From contig CM067537.1 of the NCBI GenBank assembly GCA_034509925.1, positions 5,094,501 through 5,158,500 on the forward strand: a stretch of DNA of 64,000 nucleotides, read 5' to 3'. How positions within the stretch are numbered: the first letter of the stretch is position 1; every line of letters begins with the position of its first letter. The DNA is from Hirudinaria manillensis (Eukaryota > Annelida > Clitellata > Hirudinida > Hirudinidae). Under the pieces are notes generated by a model. That model ran no database searches and was not told where the DNA came from. It saw nothing but the letters and a program-made list of their open reading frames with translations. Shown piece after piece: positions 38,436 through 50,842 of the stretch. Made by a program: the position numbers and the translations under genes.

Positions 38436-38812
38436 TGAAATTAATGAAGTCATCAGATAAGTTGAAAGAATTACTTTTTTTTTTATTTTGTTGGTTTATC
38501 CGAGAATGTTTGAAAAGTGAGTTGAAAATATGCTTTCAACCTGAATTAATTATACCTAAAAAAATATTTAAACCTGTTAGCTAATTATACCTAGTTTTTA
38601 GTTTTTAATCACAGTAATTATACATAGTTTACGTTGCAGAAAGCAATAATAATAATAAATTTATTATCTGAAAATATTTCGTCGAGTTTCCCCATCGAAA
38701 TGTTCTTTGATAGGAAAAGAGTGAATGATTTACAAGAGAAATTCCAGTTGAAGGATTTTTAAAGCCTGAAATTAATAATATTAATTTATTTTTAATTGAA
38801 TTATTTAAGATT

Positions 38813-39085
38813 ATTGAGTAAAAGATGTCAAAATGTGTCCTCCAAAGTGATTGCGGGGCGCTCCTCGAGCCACCCCCTAGTTAAGGATGTTGGTTTTTTG
38901 TTGTTTTAATTTGTTGCCGCTAACAGTCACAATCATTCATCCGTGCCAAGACCACAATCGATCATTCACCACCGCCTCACCTCGCCCCCTTCCATAGTCC
39001 TTTCTGCACCTCATCGTGGTGGAAGGGTGAACGGAAGTCCCTCGGGGACTTCTGGCCAACGCAGGAGGCAATTGATTTCAATAAA
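38813..39085 (+). ncRNA. Second copy of the conserved ~245-bp block, unit 2
   Basis: Nearly identical to 37444-37716, including the AG|ATG at 38825, the hairpin at 39034-39052 and AATAAA at 39080-39085. One extra C in CACCCCCTAG shifts the tiny frame, so the ORF is only 19 codons (38825-38884). This argues that the peptide is not what is conserved and favours an RNA or DNA-level function, or a young repeat. No clear first exon or donor was found for this copy. Confidence 0.4.
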
Positions 39086-39894
39086 ACGAATTCAAAACGA
39101 ATTGTTAGACATTTTGAAATCTCCATCGTAATTATTTTGTCGGCAGCTCAGAAACCGCACATTAACAAGACGAATACAATCAAAACTGATTTAATTTAGT
39201 ATATATTGATTAAAACTCTAACAATATATGTATAATGCAGTTTACTGGCATGAATGCAGTTGCTGAGGATCGATTTCAAAAGTAAATTTAAAAATTCCTC
39301 TATTGCCATTGCATATTGCATCGATCCAAGCGGAGAGCACAATTTGGTTCTGGATCTTTAAAGCGTCATCAACAATGAGACCCAAGCCCCGGTGTCATGG
39401 AATCGTTAACGTTTATTCCGATCTGTAGGTGGTTATTGCTGAAAACGGATTGTCGAGTGCGCATAAAACAGAAACTCGTTTGGAAAAAAAAGAAAAATTA
39501 AAACTAAGTTAAAACATGTTACAAGTTAATTCCATTATTAAGAATTGATGCATGTAAAATGAAAGTACTTTCTAAAATATTGCTTATGAAATCATATTTG
39601 AAAAAACAGTTTAACATCATCAGCAACGTGAACGCGTTAGTAAGTGCACGGTTATGTCTGAGAATTGGCAAACATTTCTCCAAACGGATAGAATATTTTC
39701 TTTGCATTTTGTTGGTTACTTAAAATCTTTTAAGCATTCATAAAAATTTAGATGTCTACGGAAATTTCATGAAAATTTCGACGTAATTAAATGCGATTAA
39801 GAATTTACCGATTGCTATGTTTTGTTTTGCCATTATGTAACTTGAAATGAAGATTCGTCTCAAATCTCAAATTCAAAAACAAATTATCGCTAAT
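39086..39894. other. Intergenic before the 3' end of gene B
   Basis: AT-rich. No coding exon or recognised repeat. Confidence 0.55.
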
Positions 39895-41120
39895 CTAAGC
39901 ATACAAGTAAAAGCCGATGAAAGAAGTTTGCTGTCCTAGTTGAGTGTTGTAAACGAAGGAAGGCACATCGGCCACAACTTTCAGCGTGTCCCCGGAATAG
40001 AGTCTGGTTATCAAACCGTGCGATAAGAACTCTTCGCCATCGTTGTTGTTCGCCTGACTGGTGAGGAAGAACAAACTCGAGGTGGATGAACCGCTTGTCA
40101 CGACCACCCTCATGTTCAGCTGAGAAGATGTCTGAACGCCAGCAGTCAGTTGCACGTAGTAGTAGCCAGAGAGCATGATACGAACGACGTTGTTGTTAGT
40201 GTCGTAGAGACTGAGTGGATTGACTCCAATCACGTCGAAGTAAAAGGGATCGAGCGGGTAACCTCTAAGAGTATCGGAATTGTAAGACTTGTAAACGGCC
40301 CAGGCATGGTTTTGACCTTGGCCAGAATTCTGGAGGAGAACTGCAGAGAAGCTGGTGAGGTTCCTATCAGCTATGGAGCCGGATATCAACTTGAGACTGA
40401 CCGAATAACCCTGAGAACAGTACAAAAGCGCAGAGCGAGACATAGTCGTCACTCCACCACGGTAACTGGAAAGACTGGAGATTTCAATCGAAGGATTCAA
40501 ACCAATTAAACCGAGACGAGTCCGTTCGTCGCCGACTACACCAATTGAGATGGTAAAAAGATAATTTCCAGTCGTTGGACAAACGTACGAATTACCATTG
40601 ACAATGTTGCCTGCCAAAGATGAGACTTTAGAAACTAAAGGCAGGGTCACATTCGTACCGAAATATGGATAAGAAGGCAAATTCGGCTCTGCGACCATAG
40701 CATAACGGTTGGAATATGACGACAAAGCGCCTGAAATATCGAATCCGGAAAAACTGGAATATCGAGTGTTGTAATCAGAAACGAGCGTAGAATCGGAGTT
40801 CAGCCTGACGCCAACAAATTGCCCGGGTTCAAGATAAAGGACGTTCATTGCCGATGCAGTCATTCTTCCATTGAAGTTGGTGGCTTGCCAGTCAAAAATC
40901 TTGACATCCGTGTTGCCAACCATGAGACTTAAACTCACCCTTCTGCCGGGATCGATACCAGCTCCAACGTCGAAGAAAAATAATCCAGCCTGACTGGAAA
41001 ATCCGGAAGTATCAGTTTTGTAGCCGTATTGGGTTCCTGCCAAAAGTTGATCGTAGCGAACCAAACTCAAAGGACCCTCTACACTTGATGACAAATAAGC
41101 TCCAAAGGCAATAGGTCGAC
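39895..41120 (-). other. Three C1q-like repeats encoded in one exon (gene B C-terminus)
   Basis: The last exon encodes about 407 aa with three repeats of about 130 aa. The first begins PIAFGAYLSSSVEGP and ends near FSGFDI; the second has GNYLFTISIGVVGDERTRLG; the third has SGYYYVQLTAGVQT and ends SFIGFYLYA. These are C1q/TNF-type jelly-roll strands without a collagen region. One exon for three domains contrasts with the one-exon-per-apple layout upstream, suggesting a separate origin. Confidence 0.75.
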
Positions 41121-44100
41121 CTTGGGTAAATCATGACAAAATATTAGAAATAAATAACTTATTATTATTTATTATTATTATTATTAACTGATCATTAATA
41201 AGTAATAAATATAAAACGAAGACACTCAAAGGTGAATGAGCTTACTGTTGTCAAAAACTATTGAAGCAGTTGTGCTCGTTGTTGCTATTGTTGTCGTTGT
41301 GGTTGTTGTGCTGGTGGTACTCACGTCAGGGATTGGTGGTTGGGTTTTGTCTAATGTAATAACAATTGATTGATTTTGATCTTTAATCATTTAGTCATAG
41401 CGCATTACATTTATCGTCATCGTCGTCGTCATCATCTTCACTACTATCACCATCATTTACCTCCACTATCATATCTTGGTGCTCGACCACACTGGGCGGA
41501 CATGAGATTGTAGACTATGTTCTGATAGTAACTCAACTGAGAATAATTGTCCAATAAATAAGGTCCCTGAGAAAGTTCTGGACTGACGAATTGTCTAAGT
41601 TCCGAGTAATTGACATCAGTTGTGATTCCGAGAGCTGAACGTTAAATTATGATGATGATTATGATAATGCAATTAAAAATGATGATGATGACGATGGTAG
41701 AGAAATAACGATGATTATATCTCTTTATTGTAATGAAGAATGTAATGATGATTAATAAAGTAGTGCATATTAAAAAGCATTACTAGATTCTATTTCTTCA
41801 TTGATTCCTATGTTGACAGACCAATTAAAATCACTGGATAACATTATGCATGACTTATTTTCAATCAGACGCTTATAACTAAAATTGATTATTGGTGTAA
41901 TAATTAGCCACAATTGAAATATGTTGAGTTATTAACCACGCCCACCTATTCTCAGAACTCCCGTGTTGACCAATTTCCTGAGACTATCTTGATAAAAGGG
42001 CTGGAATTCTGGAGACGTCTGAGCATCTGTAATGAGGACGATGGCGGGCCTCACAGGGTAAGACCTTGCACATCGGGTGGGGTTAAAGAGCATGTTGTAG
42101 ACCACGTCGAAGCCAGCGGGGGTGTTGGTGGTACCGAGGGACTGTTGTATCTTGGAGATGCCCAAACTGCTAATGGACGATGTTGTTTGGAGGTCACCTT
42201 TGCAGATAAACGTTGGCATTTGAGGTGTCGATATATTTTATTTTATGTTTTTTGTTTTAACAAATTTTTTTAATCATTATCAGCATCCTCATCGTTATTG
42301 ATACTCACAGAGCTCATAGACAGCTCGGGCAGTCGTGTCAAAAGTCACGATGCCCACGTGATCGAAGTAATATCCAACGTTGTTGTTGAGGAAACTGCTG
42401 ATGAAGGAACGAACGAGTTGCATACTGTTGACGCCTGGACTCTGGTTGTCCATGATGCTGCCTGAGACATCCACGAGGAAGACCATGTCGAGGAGGCAAT
42501 AGCCTGTTGATGGATTGATTGGTTGGTTGGTTGATTAATTAAATAATTCACCATATTTACACCATAGACAATTTGTATCACCATCAACATCATCAACCCA
42601 CCTGGTGATGGAGTTGGAAAAGGCGTTGCTGAAAAGGAAGCAAAATTTATCTTTATTCAATAAATAAATTGAATTATAAACTCATTCCGATGTTAATTTG
42701 AAATAAAACCTCGACAATATAACAATAATATATTATTCAATCAATCATTTAATTAATTTAATTAAATTGATTCAACAACAGCAACTTCAAAGTACTCCTC
42801 ACTTGAGAGCAAAACGGACAAGTTCGGCTGGCAGAATCTCCTTACGTACAAATCAAAATCATTGGATGGCTGAGCGGTGTTGAGAGCACTTAACGAGGTC
42901 ACCAGGTAGCAGCTGGAAACACCGGGGGAAATTCTTCCAGGGGCTGAGAGCACCACGGCTAGGCAGGACTGGCCGTAGTTGATGCAGGACGTTTGGCATT
43001 GTGCCAAGGTTGTGATGAGGGGTTGGTAAAGAAGACTTTGAAGGATTGGCATAGTATACTGGTTGACGACGAAATCATCTTGGCATGTCACTACGTCTTG
43101 AGTTACTGGATGAATATGACAGTAAAAAAATATTTATGTCAAATTCGTGAAAATATGAAAAATAAATCATCTCGTAGTTGAAAATAATGTCATTCATTAA
43201 TAATCAATATTTCATATTAATAACACCATATTCATGAACCGTACCATATCTTCATTAAATTACTATAAAGTATCTGTCTTACTGTACTAATGAGTACAGT
43301 ACCAAGTACCAAGACATACATACAAACAAATAAATCCATTCATGATTCACAATAAACCCATAAATTTAATAATAAAATTAATTAGCATAATTGGTTTGAA
43401 CTCACAAGAGCATACGATCTCGTATCTCGTACAACAGGAGCTTGCCGAGCGTCCAGCCAATGAATTATGGAGAAAACAAGCGGCATCTGATTGCCTCCAA
43501 TCAGCAGCCACGCACTGAGGGTAAAGATTGATGCACCTGGAAGCACATTCTTCCTTCGATACGGGGTCAGGGAGCTTTTGGCCCCCGTCTGAGTTCATGC
43601 TGAATAGCATCAAGACGTTGCAGCCAGCTGTTGTGAACGAGTGAATGAATTTTTGTATTGAATGCTAACTGCAGTACGATAAAAAGAAATAATGAAATAC
43701 TATTATTCTTACATATCTAGTGAAGATAAATATTCAAATCATCTATATTTGCATATGAATTTGTTTGTAACATTACAAACCGAAAGTTGGACGAGTGACT
43801 GTCGTGCTGGTTGGAGGTGATGTTGTTGTTTCTGTTGGAAGACAAGTTCACAAGTCTTAATTAAACAATCAGAACATATGTAAATTAAACCAAATATTCA
43901 TCGTTATTCTAAAATAATAATATTTAATTAACCCATAATAAAGTTAATACAACGAATATTTGTTTAAATCGCATGAATTTTCCCTAAACTTACTCGATTC
44001 CGGACATTCTGGACTCCTCATCAATTGGTAATGATCGACACTGGAACTGGGAAAGAGGTAAAGATTGGTGCTCGTATGGAGCCAGCAGTATTGGTTGCCA

Positions 44101-47100
44101 GGTCTCTTATCGATATCAATACCCGTGCATTCAGGTATGCTGATGCACCTGGCTTGACATCCGTCGAGGGTCGTGTCTCTCTGGGGAATTCCACCGACCA
44201 TGTTGTTGTTGGGGTAGGGTGTCCAAGAGTAGTAACAGGAACCTGTTAGGGCGGTTTGGGTGCAAACGTTTGTGGCCAATGTGCACGTTTTTAGGAATTA
44301 CTCACGTCTATGTATGCGTAATAGATATATAATAATTATATTACAGTATTTGAAATTTTTTATCATCATCATTAACGCTTTTTTTTAAAGGCGATATCGA
44401 TTCTGGTGTGATTTTTGAAACTTTGAGCGGCAAGAAGATTTCACTTTCCTATTTGTCCGTAACTATTCGATTAAATTTAAACTTGTTAAATGTGATAATT
44501 AAAGAATTTGTTTACAAACCCTGGCAAGCCCTGGAGATAATGAACTGATTGGTTCCCTCGCTTGGATAGGTATTCTCTGGAAGGAGGTCTTGGAGACTTT
44601 TGTGGACCCAGCATCCAAAGCCAGAACTGGAAGACTGAGTGTTGAAGTCAACGGCAACACATGACGGTAGGTTGATGCAAAGGGTTTGACAGGTCGAAGC
44701 TGTCGTGTATTGGAAATAGTGGAGGGCATTGGTGGAGAGAGTATTGAACTTGGCTGTCCAGCTTATGCATTGGCCAGGGATTGTAGGATCTGTTTTCGAT
44801 ACAGGGTATTCACTTTTTATTGTGCTTGCCAATGATTCCCAATTTCAATTAATTTAAATTACTAGAGCAATAACAGTCTCGATATTCATTAAAAAAATTC
44901 GCTTTTCGAGTCTTTTACAATTTTGTTTTAATAAATAAATAAATAAGATAGGAAAAGAGCATACAAGATTGCAAAGCCAGAGTATAATTGTTAAAAGCAC
45001 CAACATTATCACCTATAAACGGTAATCTTACAAAATCGTTATTATTCGTATCTAATGTGCTTCTCATACTTGTTCCAATGCAAGTTCTGTCGATGCGATA
45101 CTGCGTAGGAGCTCCCTTATAGGCTTCGAAGTTAGGATTGAAGTGGAAGTAGCATTTGATGACAGGCACCTCAACATCAACAGCGTAGCAGTTTGGATTC
45201 GTTGCGCATCCAGAAAGGCAGGAATTGAGGTCCATTAGTTGGGGCTGTTCCACTCCTCCAGGGCTGAACGTTTGGTCGAGTTTCACCCAATTTACACAAC
45301 CTTAAGGGGAACAAATACATGAATAAAGAAAGCTCACAGCATGCCAGATATTTTTAATTGATATTTGTGCTGCAATTCGAATTGCAGTCCAACCTGGCAC
45401 GTATTGGATTGTCGCCGTTGTAGTCGAAGTGGTAACAGTAGTCGACGAAGACGCTGTCGAAGAGAGAGGATTGAGAGTCGGAAGCGGTGGGGCTACCACC
45501 AGCTGGCAGTTGACACGATTGACGAGGAATTGATTGATGCCCTGAGCCGGTCTTCGATTCTGAGTCACGTAGGCGATGTTCGAGTGAGCAGCGCAACTGC
45601 CGCTGTTACTGAAGTCGATTGCGACACAAGATGGCGTGTTGAGGCAGTAGTAGAGGCAGGCCGTAAAGCCCCTGATCTCCGTCATGAAAAGTCCGTTTAC
45701 AGAGTAGGTGTTTTTGAGTACTTGGAATGAGCATACTATAATAAAGTAATAATAATAATGACAATAATAATAATAATTATTAAATAATAATAACAAAAAA
45801 TTCCTGATTTGAAATTTATAATATGGTGGTTTTAGCACATTTTTAATTTGTTCTCTTCGACTTAATTCAATGAAACTATTAAACCAGCCTGGAAGTGGAA
45901 CATTGCAACTTCTTTCCATGACAAATTGAGTCACTCCAACGGAAGGGTACCTTAAATTGAGAATTATTTTGAATCCTGTCATTCAATTTCCTGCTCTTAT
46001 TAAAAAATTGAAAATTAAAATATTATTTTAACGATTAATTTTGAGAAATTATTTAACAACCTTTAAGAACAAAAATAATCAGTGGTAATAAATGAAATCA
46101 AAAGTTATTTAGAATAATTAAAGAATACATTATAAATTCATTAATTTTAAATCCCATTAACAAGCTCAAAGCTTAAATAGGCAGAGTTTTTGTGTAGGTT
46201 TTTGGTGTACCCACTCACCTCCTGTACGCGACCACCTGCATCTTGTCCAGGTGTATCCAACAGCCTGTATTGGTGTCGTAGTCGATGGCCGCACATGCAT
46301 TGGGATTGTCAAGACAGAACATGAGGCAGTCCACGTTGTTGGTGATTTTGTCCTCGTTGTTTGCACCGACACTGGACGTATTGAAGAAGATTTGGAAGCT
46401 GCCAGCGCAGGTCGGAGGTAGAACTGAGACTAAAAGAAAAGAGACTATTTTTTAGGATATTGCTAACGATTATTCATCTGGTTATCATTTATTAGCGACT
46501 GAGAGAGTGTAAATATTTAGAAGAACAGCAAGAAGGGTGTTGGCTGGTGAACATTCAGGCCAAATTCACCTCGATTTAAATCACTTTCCACTCAATGATC
46601 CGGTGTAAGTATCCGGCAATATCAATGCCAGAACATTTATTATGGAGAAACCAGCGAATGGGAAATTTATGGCAGGAAAATTTAACTCGGGTCTCTCGAA
46701 CTTTTCATAATTTGTGCTTTGAGGAGTTATTCTTCAAACATGGTGTTTAATGCGGAGCATCGACTGACATTCAACATATAAGAAACGTGTTTCAAAAGGA
46801 ATCGTCGAGTTTCCTTTATTCCTCAGATTGTCTAATAAATTTCTTCTGATCCAATATATGGAAAACTTCCATATTCGTTTGTATTGCAGCTCAAGGATGC
46901 TCAAATCTTTCACCCAATCAAATCAAATCATTCTGTGAACGATGACAGACTTTGAGTTATTAGCACTTTAAACGTCTATTATGATCATTTTCCTTCCTCC
47001 ATTTTCACGGATCTCTCCATTTTTGGAGTATTTTGAAAAAAAACCTCGATTACAATCAGTTCTGAAAATTCTACAAGTAGCGGATCCACGAATGTCAGTC

Positions 47101-50100
47101 CACGACGCTTTTACGGGGGGAGGGGTTGAATGAAGTTTTGAAAGAAATATTTGTCTGGGGTAAAGCAGGAAGAAGCAGGGAAAATCAGGGAAAATGTATT
47201 TAATTATTCAACTTGAGCTTTAAAGGACGGCTTAATTGCTACACCCAAAGCTACACCCAAAACATCTGTGTGTAACAACTAATATCTGTGACTGTTGGCA
47301 GGGCTTAAGAAAGTCAATTGCAACGTCAAGTGATAGTTAGCAATCAAAACATATTGAAAAAAAAATGCCATCGTGATGCCTCTGTTATGCTTCAAAATAT
47401 AATAAATAATAAATAGTCATGATAAACAGGACGTTATATATTATTTGAGGGACCAGATTCACAATTTTAATTTACAGTTGAACTTCGTATCAAATAAAAT
47501 TTTTATATTTGTAACTATTTTACATTTGTAATTTTTAAATGCGTACTTTGTTTATTTCTATTTAAAGGGTCATCGTGATTACAATTTATATTCCCTTTTA
47601 AAAATAATAATGACATTAATTTTCCGAGGAATTTTTCTTTTGATGAATTTTCCACTTTGACACGGCGATGAATTTACCCGCAACGGATTTTCCGTGATCC
47701 TCGATGAAGAGGTAAAATAGTGATTCAACTAGTAATTATTATTTTTATTATAAATTATTATTATTATTATTATTAATGAATAATTATTAAATAACTAGTT
47801 AGTCGTTAAATAATAAAAATTATATGTAACAAGACATCATGCTGACTTGTAGACATCGACGTCGTTGCTGTGCTCGGAGATCCCGTGGCACAGTCGTTCG
47901 AAATAACGTACTGGATGACGTTAGGTGATTGACCGAGTTTTCTGTTTGCATCGAAATCGTTCCTATTGTTGTGCTGCCAGCATCCACTTTGAGGATCAAA
48001 GTCTACGCCAACACAAGTAGGAATTTGGAGGCAAAAGTCCCGGCAACTGTCACCCGTCGCCACTCCCACGACCAGAGAACCTCCTGCGGAGTTTGTGTTG
48101 TAGTAGATCTTTATCACGCAGGCTGAAAAGAAAAATGAAATTTAAAGTCGTGAGATTTTGAAGTTATAGTTCTTCAGGGATGATCACTTTCAATAAGATT
48201 ATTGTCTTTTTTTACTTTTATTAATTCTTCTTCATATTATTATTCCTATTATTATTGAAACAATACTGAAGTTGTCTTTCTGACTAAGAAATCAATATTA
48301 GTCGTAATCACAAACTGTTTTATAAATTTATAATTTGTAAATTATCAATAATTTCAAGATCTTCAACTCTGAAAATATTACGAGGTATCGTAGAATGATT
48401 TTTATCGAATCATCTTAACTAATATGATGTTTACATAACAGTAACACCGACAGGGACGTTTTTATCGCAATTAATAATAAATTAAATTATTAATATAAAA
48501 TAAAATTACATTTTTGTCCTGTTGCTACTGTGGTTGTCCTGGTTGTAACTATCAAGAACAAGAGATTGATCATGTGTTTCCATTAATAGATCAATATAAC
48601 AATAAGAAATGTCAATGCTTCCTAGTATATAACAATATTCATAATATTCCACATCAATTAAATCAATTAATTATTAATAAGAAGTGAAATTGTGAAACAG
48701 GAAAATCTAATTCTAATTTATTTACAAACATTTAGCTCCTTTTATGCTATATATTCATAAAATATTTGGCAATTAAATTTACTTTTAATTTAAAAAGACC
48801 AAATTAGCAGCATCCGACAGGAGAAATACACAAGAACACAAACCAATACTAAGTTAACTCAACACAATAACACAAATAACTACCAAGTCAACTCACAATA
48901 ACAATAACAACAACAACAAAAATAATACAAACCACAACTCACCTTCCGGTGAACCATTACAGTTTCTGGAGATAACGTACTGAACGACACCCGGTGACTG
49001 GTTCAACTTTCGATTGCTGACGAGGTTGTTGAAATTGTTGTGTTGCCAACAGCCCGACTGGGGGTCGTAATCCACCCCGATGCAAGGGGAGGTTTTGAGG
49101 CAATAATTCCAGCAATCAAAGGAATTAGTGATGCCGTCGACCGATGATCCACCGACGCTGTTGGTGTTGTAGTACGTTTCGATGACGCAAGCTGAATGAC
49201 AAAATAATTAATCATTTAACTTCAGGTGAAATATATGACAGGATATTATTTACTCGAGATAAATAATTTAAGAGAAAGATCTGTAAATGAATCACTACAG
49301 TTGTTTATTGATTGTAACGTTCCATGTCTTTTTTATTTTAATAATATTTTAATATAATATTATTTTTATAAACATATAATTTCTCGAAGTATTTCCTCAT
49401 AATTCATTTAAGTAATAAGTAATTCTTACGTCTGATATCCGATCCTGTGGTGGTTGTTGGAGTAGATGCTGCAACAACAATAATAATTTCAAATATTCAA
49501 AATATAATATAATATAATAAATCCTCAACAACCTCACCTGAACCTCTGCACAAAGGATCCGAGATTAGGGTGTACTGACTGGCAGTACTGCTGTCATAGA
49601 GACTCTGAAGATCTACAGGGTTACTGTGGAACCAGCAATTCTGAGAACCTGCCGTGTCGTAGTCAATGGCAAGGCATCCACTGGTGGCTATGCAGGCGTT
49701 CTTGCAATCGTCCAAAGTGTGGTAGGCGGACTTGAGATCACCATTTATTGAGATCTTGAACGGATTTTCAATCCAGCAGATGCTGCTAGCTGTTCGTGAA
49801 TTGGTAAAGTCGGTTGGTTGATTCAATCGATGTGATTGAATGATTGAAAGGACGTTAATGGTGATGATGATGGTGATAATTTGAATGAGAATATTATTCG
49901 ATTGATATTCAATGTCGGGTGAAAAATATAGGATGACTTGACAAACTCATTAGATGTGGAGCCGAATCTATCAAAAGACTATCAAAGGGATATACACAAG
50001 CAAGAATAAACAAATATTTTAATAATAAATTTAAGAATAAACTTACTACTATGAATAAAAATGAAGGTAAACAGAAAGTATTACTTACTGGAACAGCCTG

Positions 50101-50799
50101 GGTATCTCGTCAGTATGTACTGAGTGCTGCTTGGATTATCGTACAAATCCCTGAGATCCGAGGCACTGTAGTGGAACCAGCATAATGGGGAGGCACTGGT
50201 GTCATAATCGATGGCGAGACAATTTACGTCTGCTATACAACCTCTCTGGCACAAGTACAGGGAGTTGTAAGCTGTTTGTGGAACCCCGTTTATGGAATTC
50301 TTCCCCTGTCTTGACGTCCAGACGCAGTTCGACGAAGATGGAGATTCTGTTGTAAACAAAGATTTTAAAAAAAAATAAGAAAGAAAATGAGCGTTGCGTT
50401 GTAAAGAATTTCTTTTTTTAGTGTACACATGAAAATATAATATAAAATATAAAAACATTAATAATAAAATACAATATAATATAAAATAATATAGTATTTT
50501 ATTAATAAAATGCAAAATAAAATATTTTTTAAATATAAAGAAAACATACTAAAATATAATAATTTTTCACGAATTATCTCTGATTAATGGTGTTTTCAAT
50601 ACTATAAATTGCCACTATTTCAATTATAAACCTTTAAATTAAATATTATTACATTATAAAGTTCACATTTAAAACAAAGCATGTTAATGCATCGGAATTC
50701 CGGCTCTTTTCGAATTCTAGTCATTTTCAAAACCTTGTTTGCCATATCACCTTCGACATTAAGCGCTACACAAATGATAACAAGCAATGCCATCCCCAT
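39895..50799 (-). CDS. Gene B: secreted protein with 11 PAN/apple domains, a vWA domain and three C1q-like domains
   Basis: Twenty-two exons, about 1697 aa: 50751-50799 (signal peptide), 50089-50346, 49538-49789, 49430-49468, 48943-49191, 48510-48548, 47847-48122, 46219-46429, 45877-45950, 45394-45735, 45070-45300, 44520-44789, 43994-44242, 43781-43831, 43406-43627, 42803-43105, 42602-42628, 42309-42503, 41946-42197, 41461-41634, 41246-41350, 39895-41120. Every junction is phase 1 except the one splitting an apple domain (46219/45950, phase 2). Apple domains share Cys...CxxxC...C...C...C spacing (e.g. LDDCKNACIATSGCLAIDYD, CWFH, QYTLISDPLC). Short Thr/Ser/Pro exons separate some domains. PAN/apple folds bind proteins or sugars, vWA binds ligands through metal, and C1q-like folds trimerise, so an extracellular adhesive or matrix protein is likely. 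The donor at 45877 is the weakest call. The alternative is one gene joined to gene A. Confidence 0.85.
41461..42503 (-). other. von Willebrand factor A domain of gene B (three exons)
   Basis: Exons 42309-42503, 41946-42197 and 41461-41634. The MIDAS residues look complete: DVSGS in MVFLVDVSGSIMD, a Thr in TTNTPAGFDVVYNML, and the Asp in AIVLITDAQTS. GIVTFDTTARAVYEL is the usual second core strand. A following exon (41246-41350) is almost all Thr and Ser, a mucin-like spacer before the C1q repeats. Confidence 0.85.
50751..50799 (-). other. Signal-peptide exon of gene B
   Basis: ATG at 50799 begins MGMALLVIICVALNVE, a typical signal peptide, and ends in phase 1 at GAAG|gtgata. Phase and donor match the phase-1 acceptor of the apple exon at 50346, giving ...NVE-E-SPSSSNCVW. 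An acceptor-like cttcag lies 2 nt before the ATG, so the 5'UTR may be added by cis or trans splicing. Confidence 0.65.
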
Positions 50800-50836
50800 C
50801 ACTGAAGTTTCATTATTAAGTACATTCTAATAAAAC

Positions 50837-50842
50837 TTTATT
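50837..50842 (-). terminator. Polyadenylation signal overlapping the gene A stop codon
   Basis: On the minus strand the frame ends TCG AAA TAA A, so AATAAA spans the stop codon. It lies just under 40 nt before the gene B ATG. Confidence 0.5.

Noticed and set aside
40150-40509. 119-aa + ORF
   Set aside because: Antisense shadow of the C1q-like exon of gene B.
46500-47700. GC-richer patches within a gene B intron, considered as a further apple exon or a transposon
   Set aside because: No Cys pattern, splice-flanked phase-1 frame, terminal repeats or coding motif found; left as intron.
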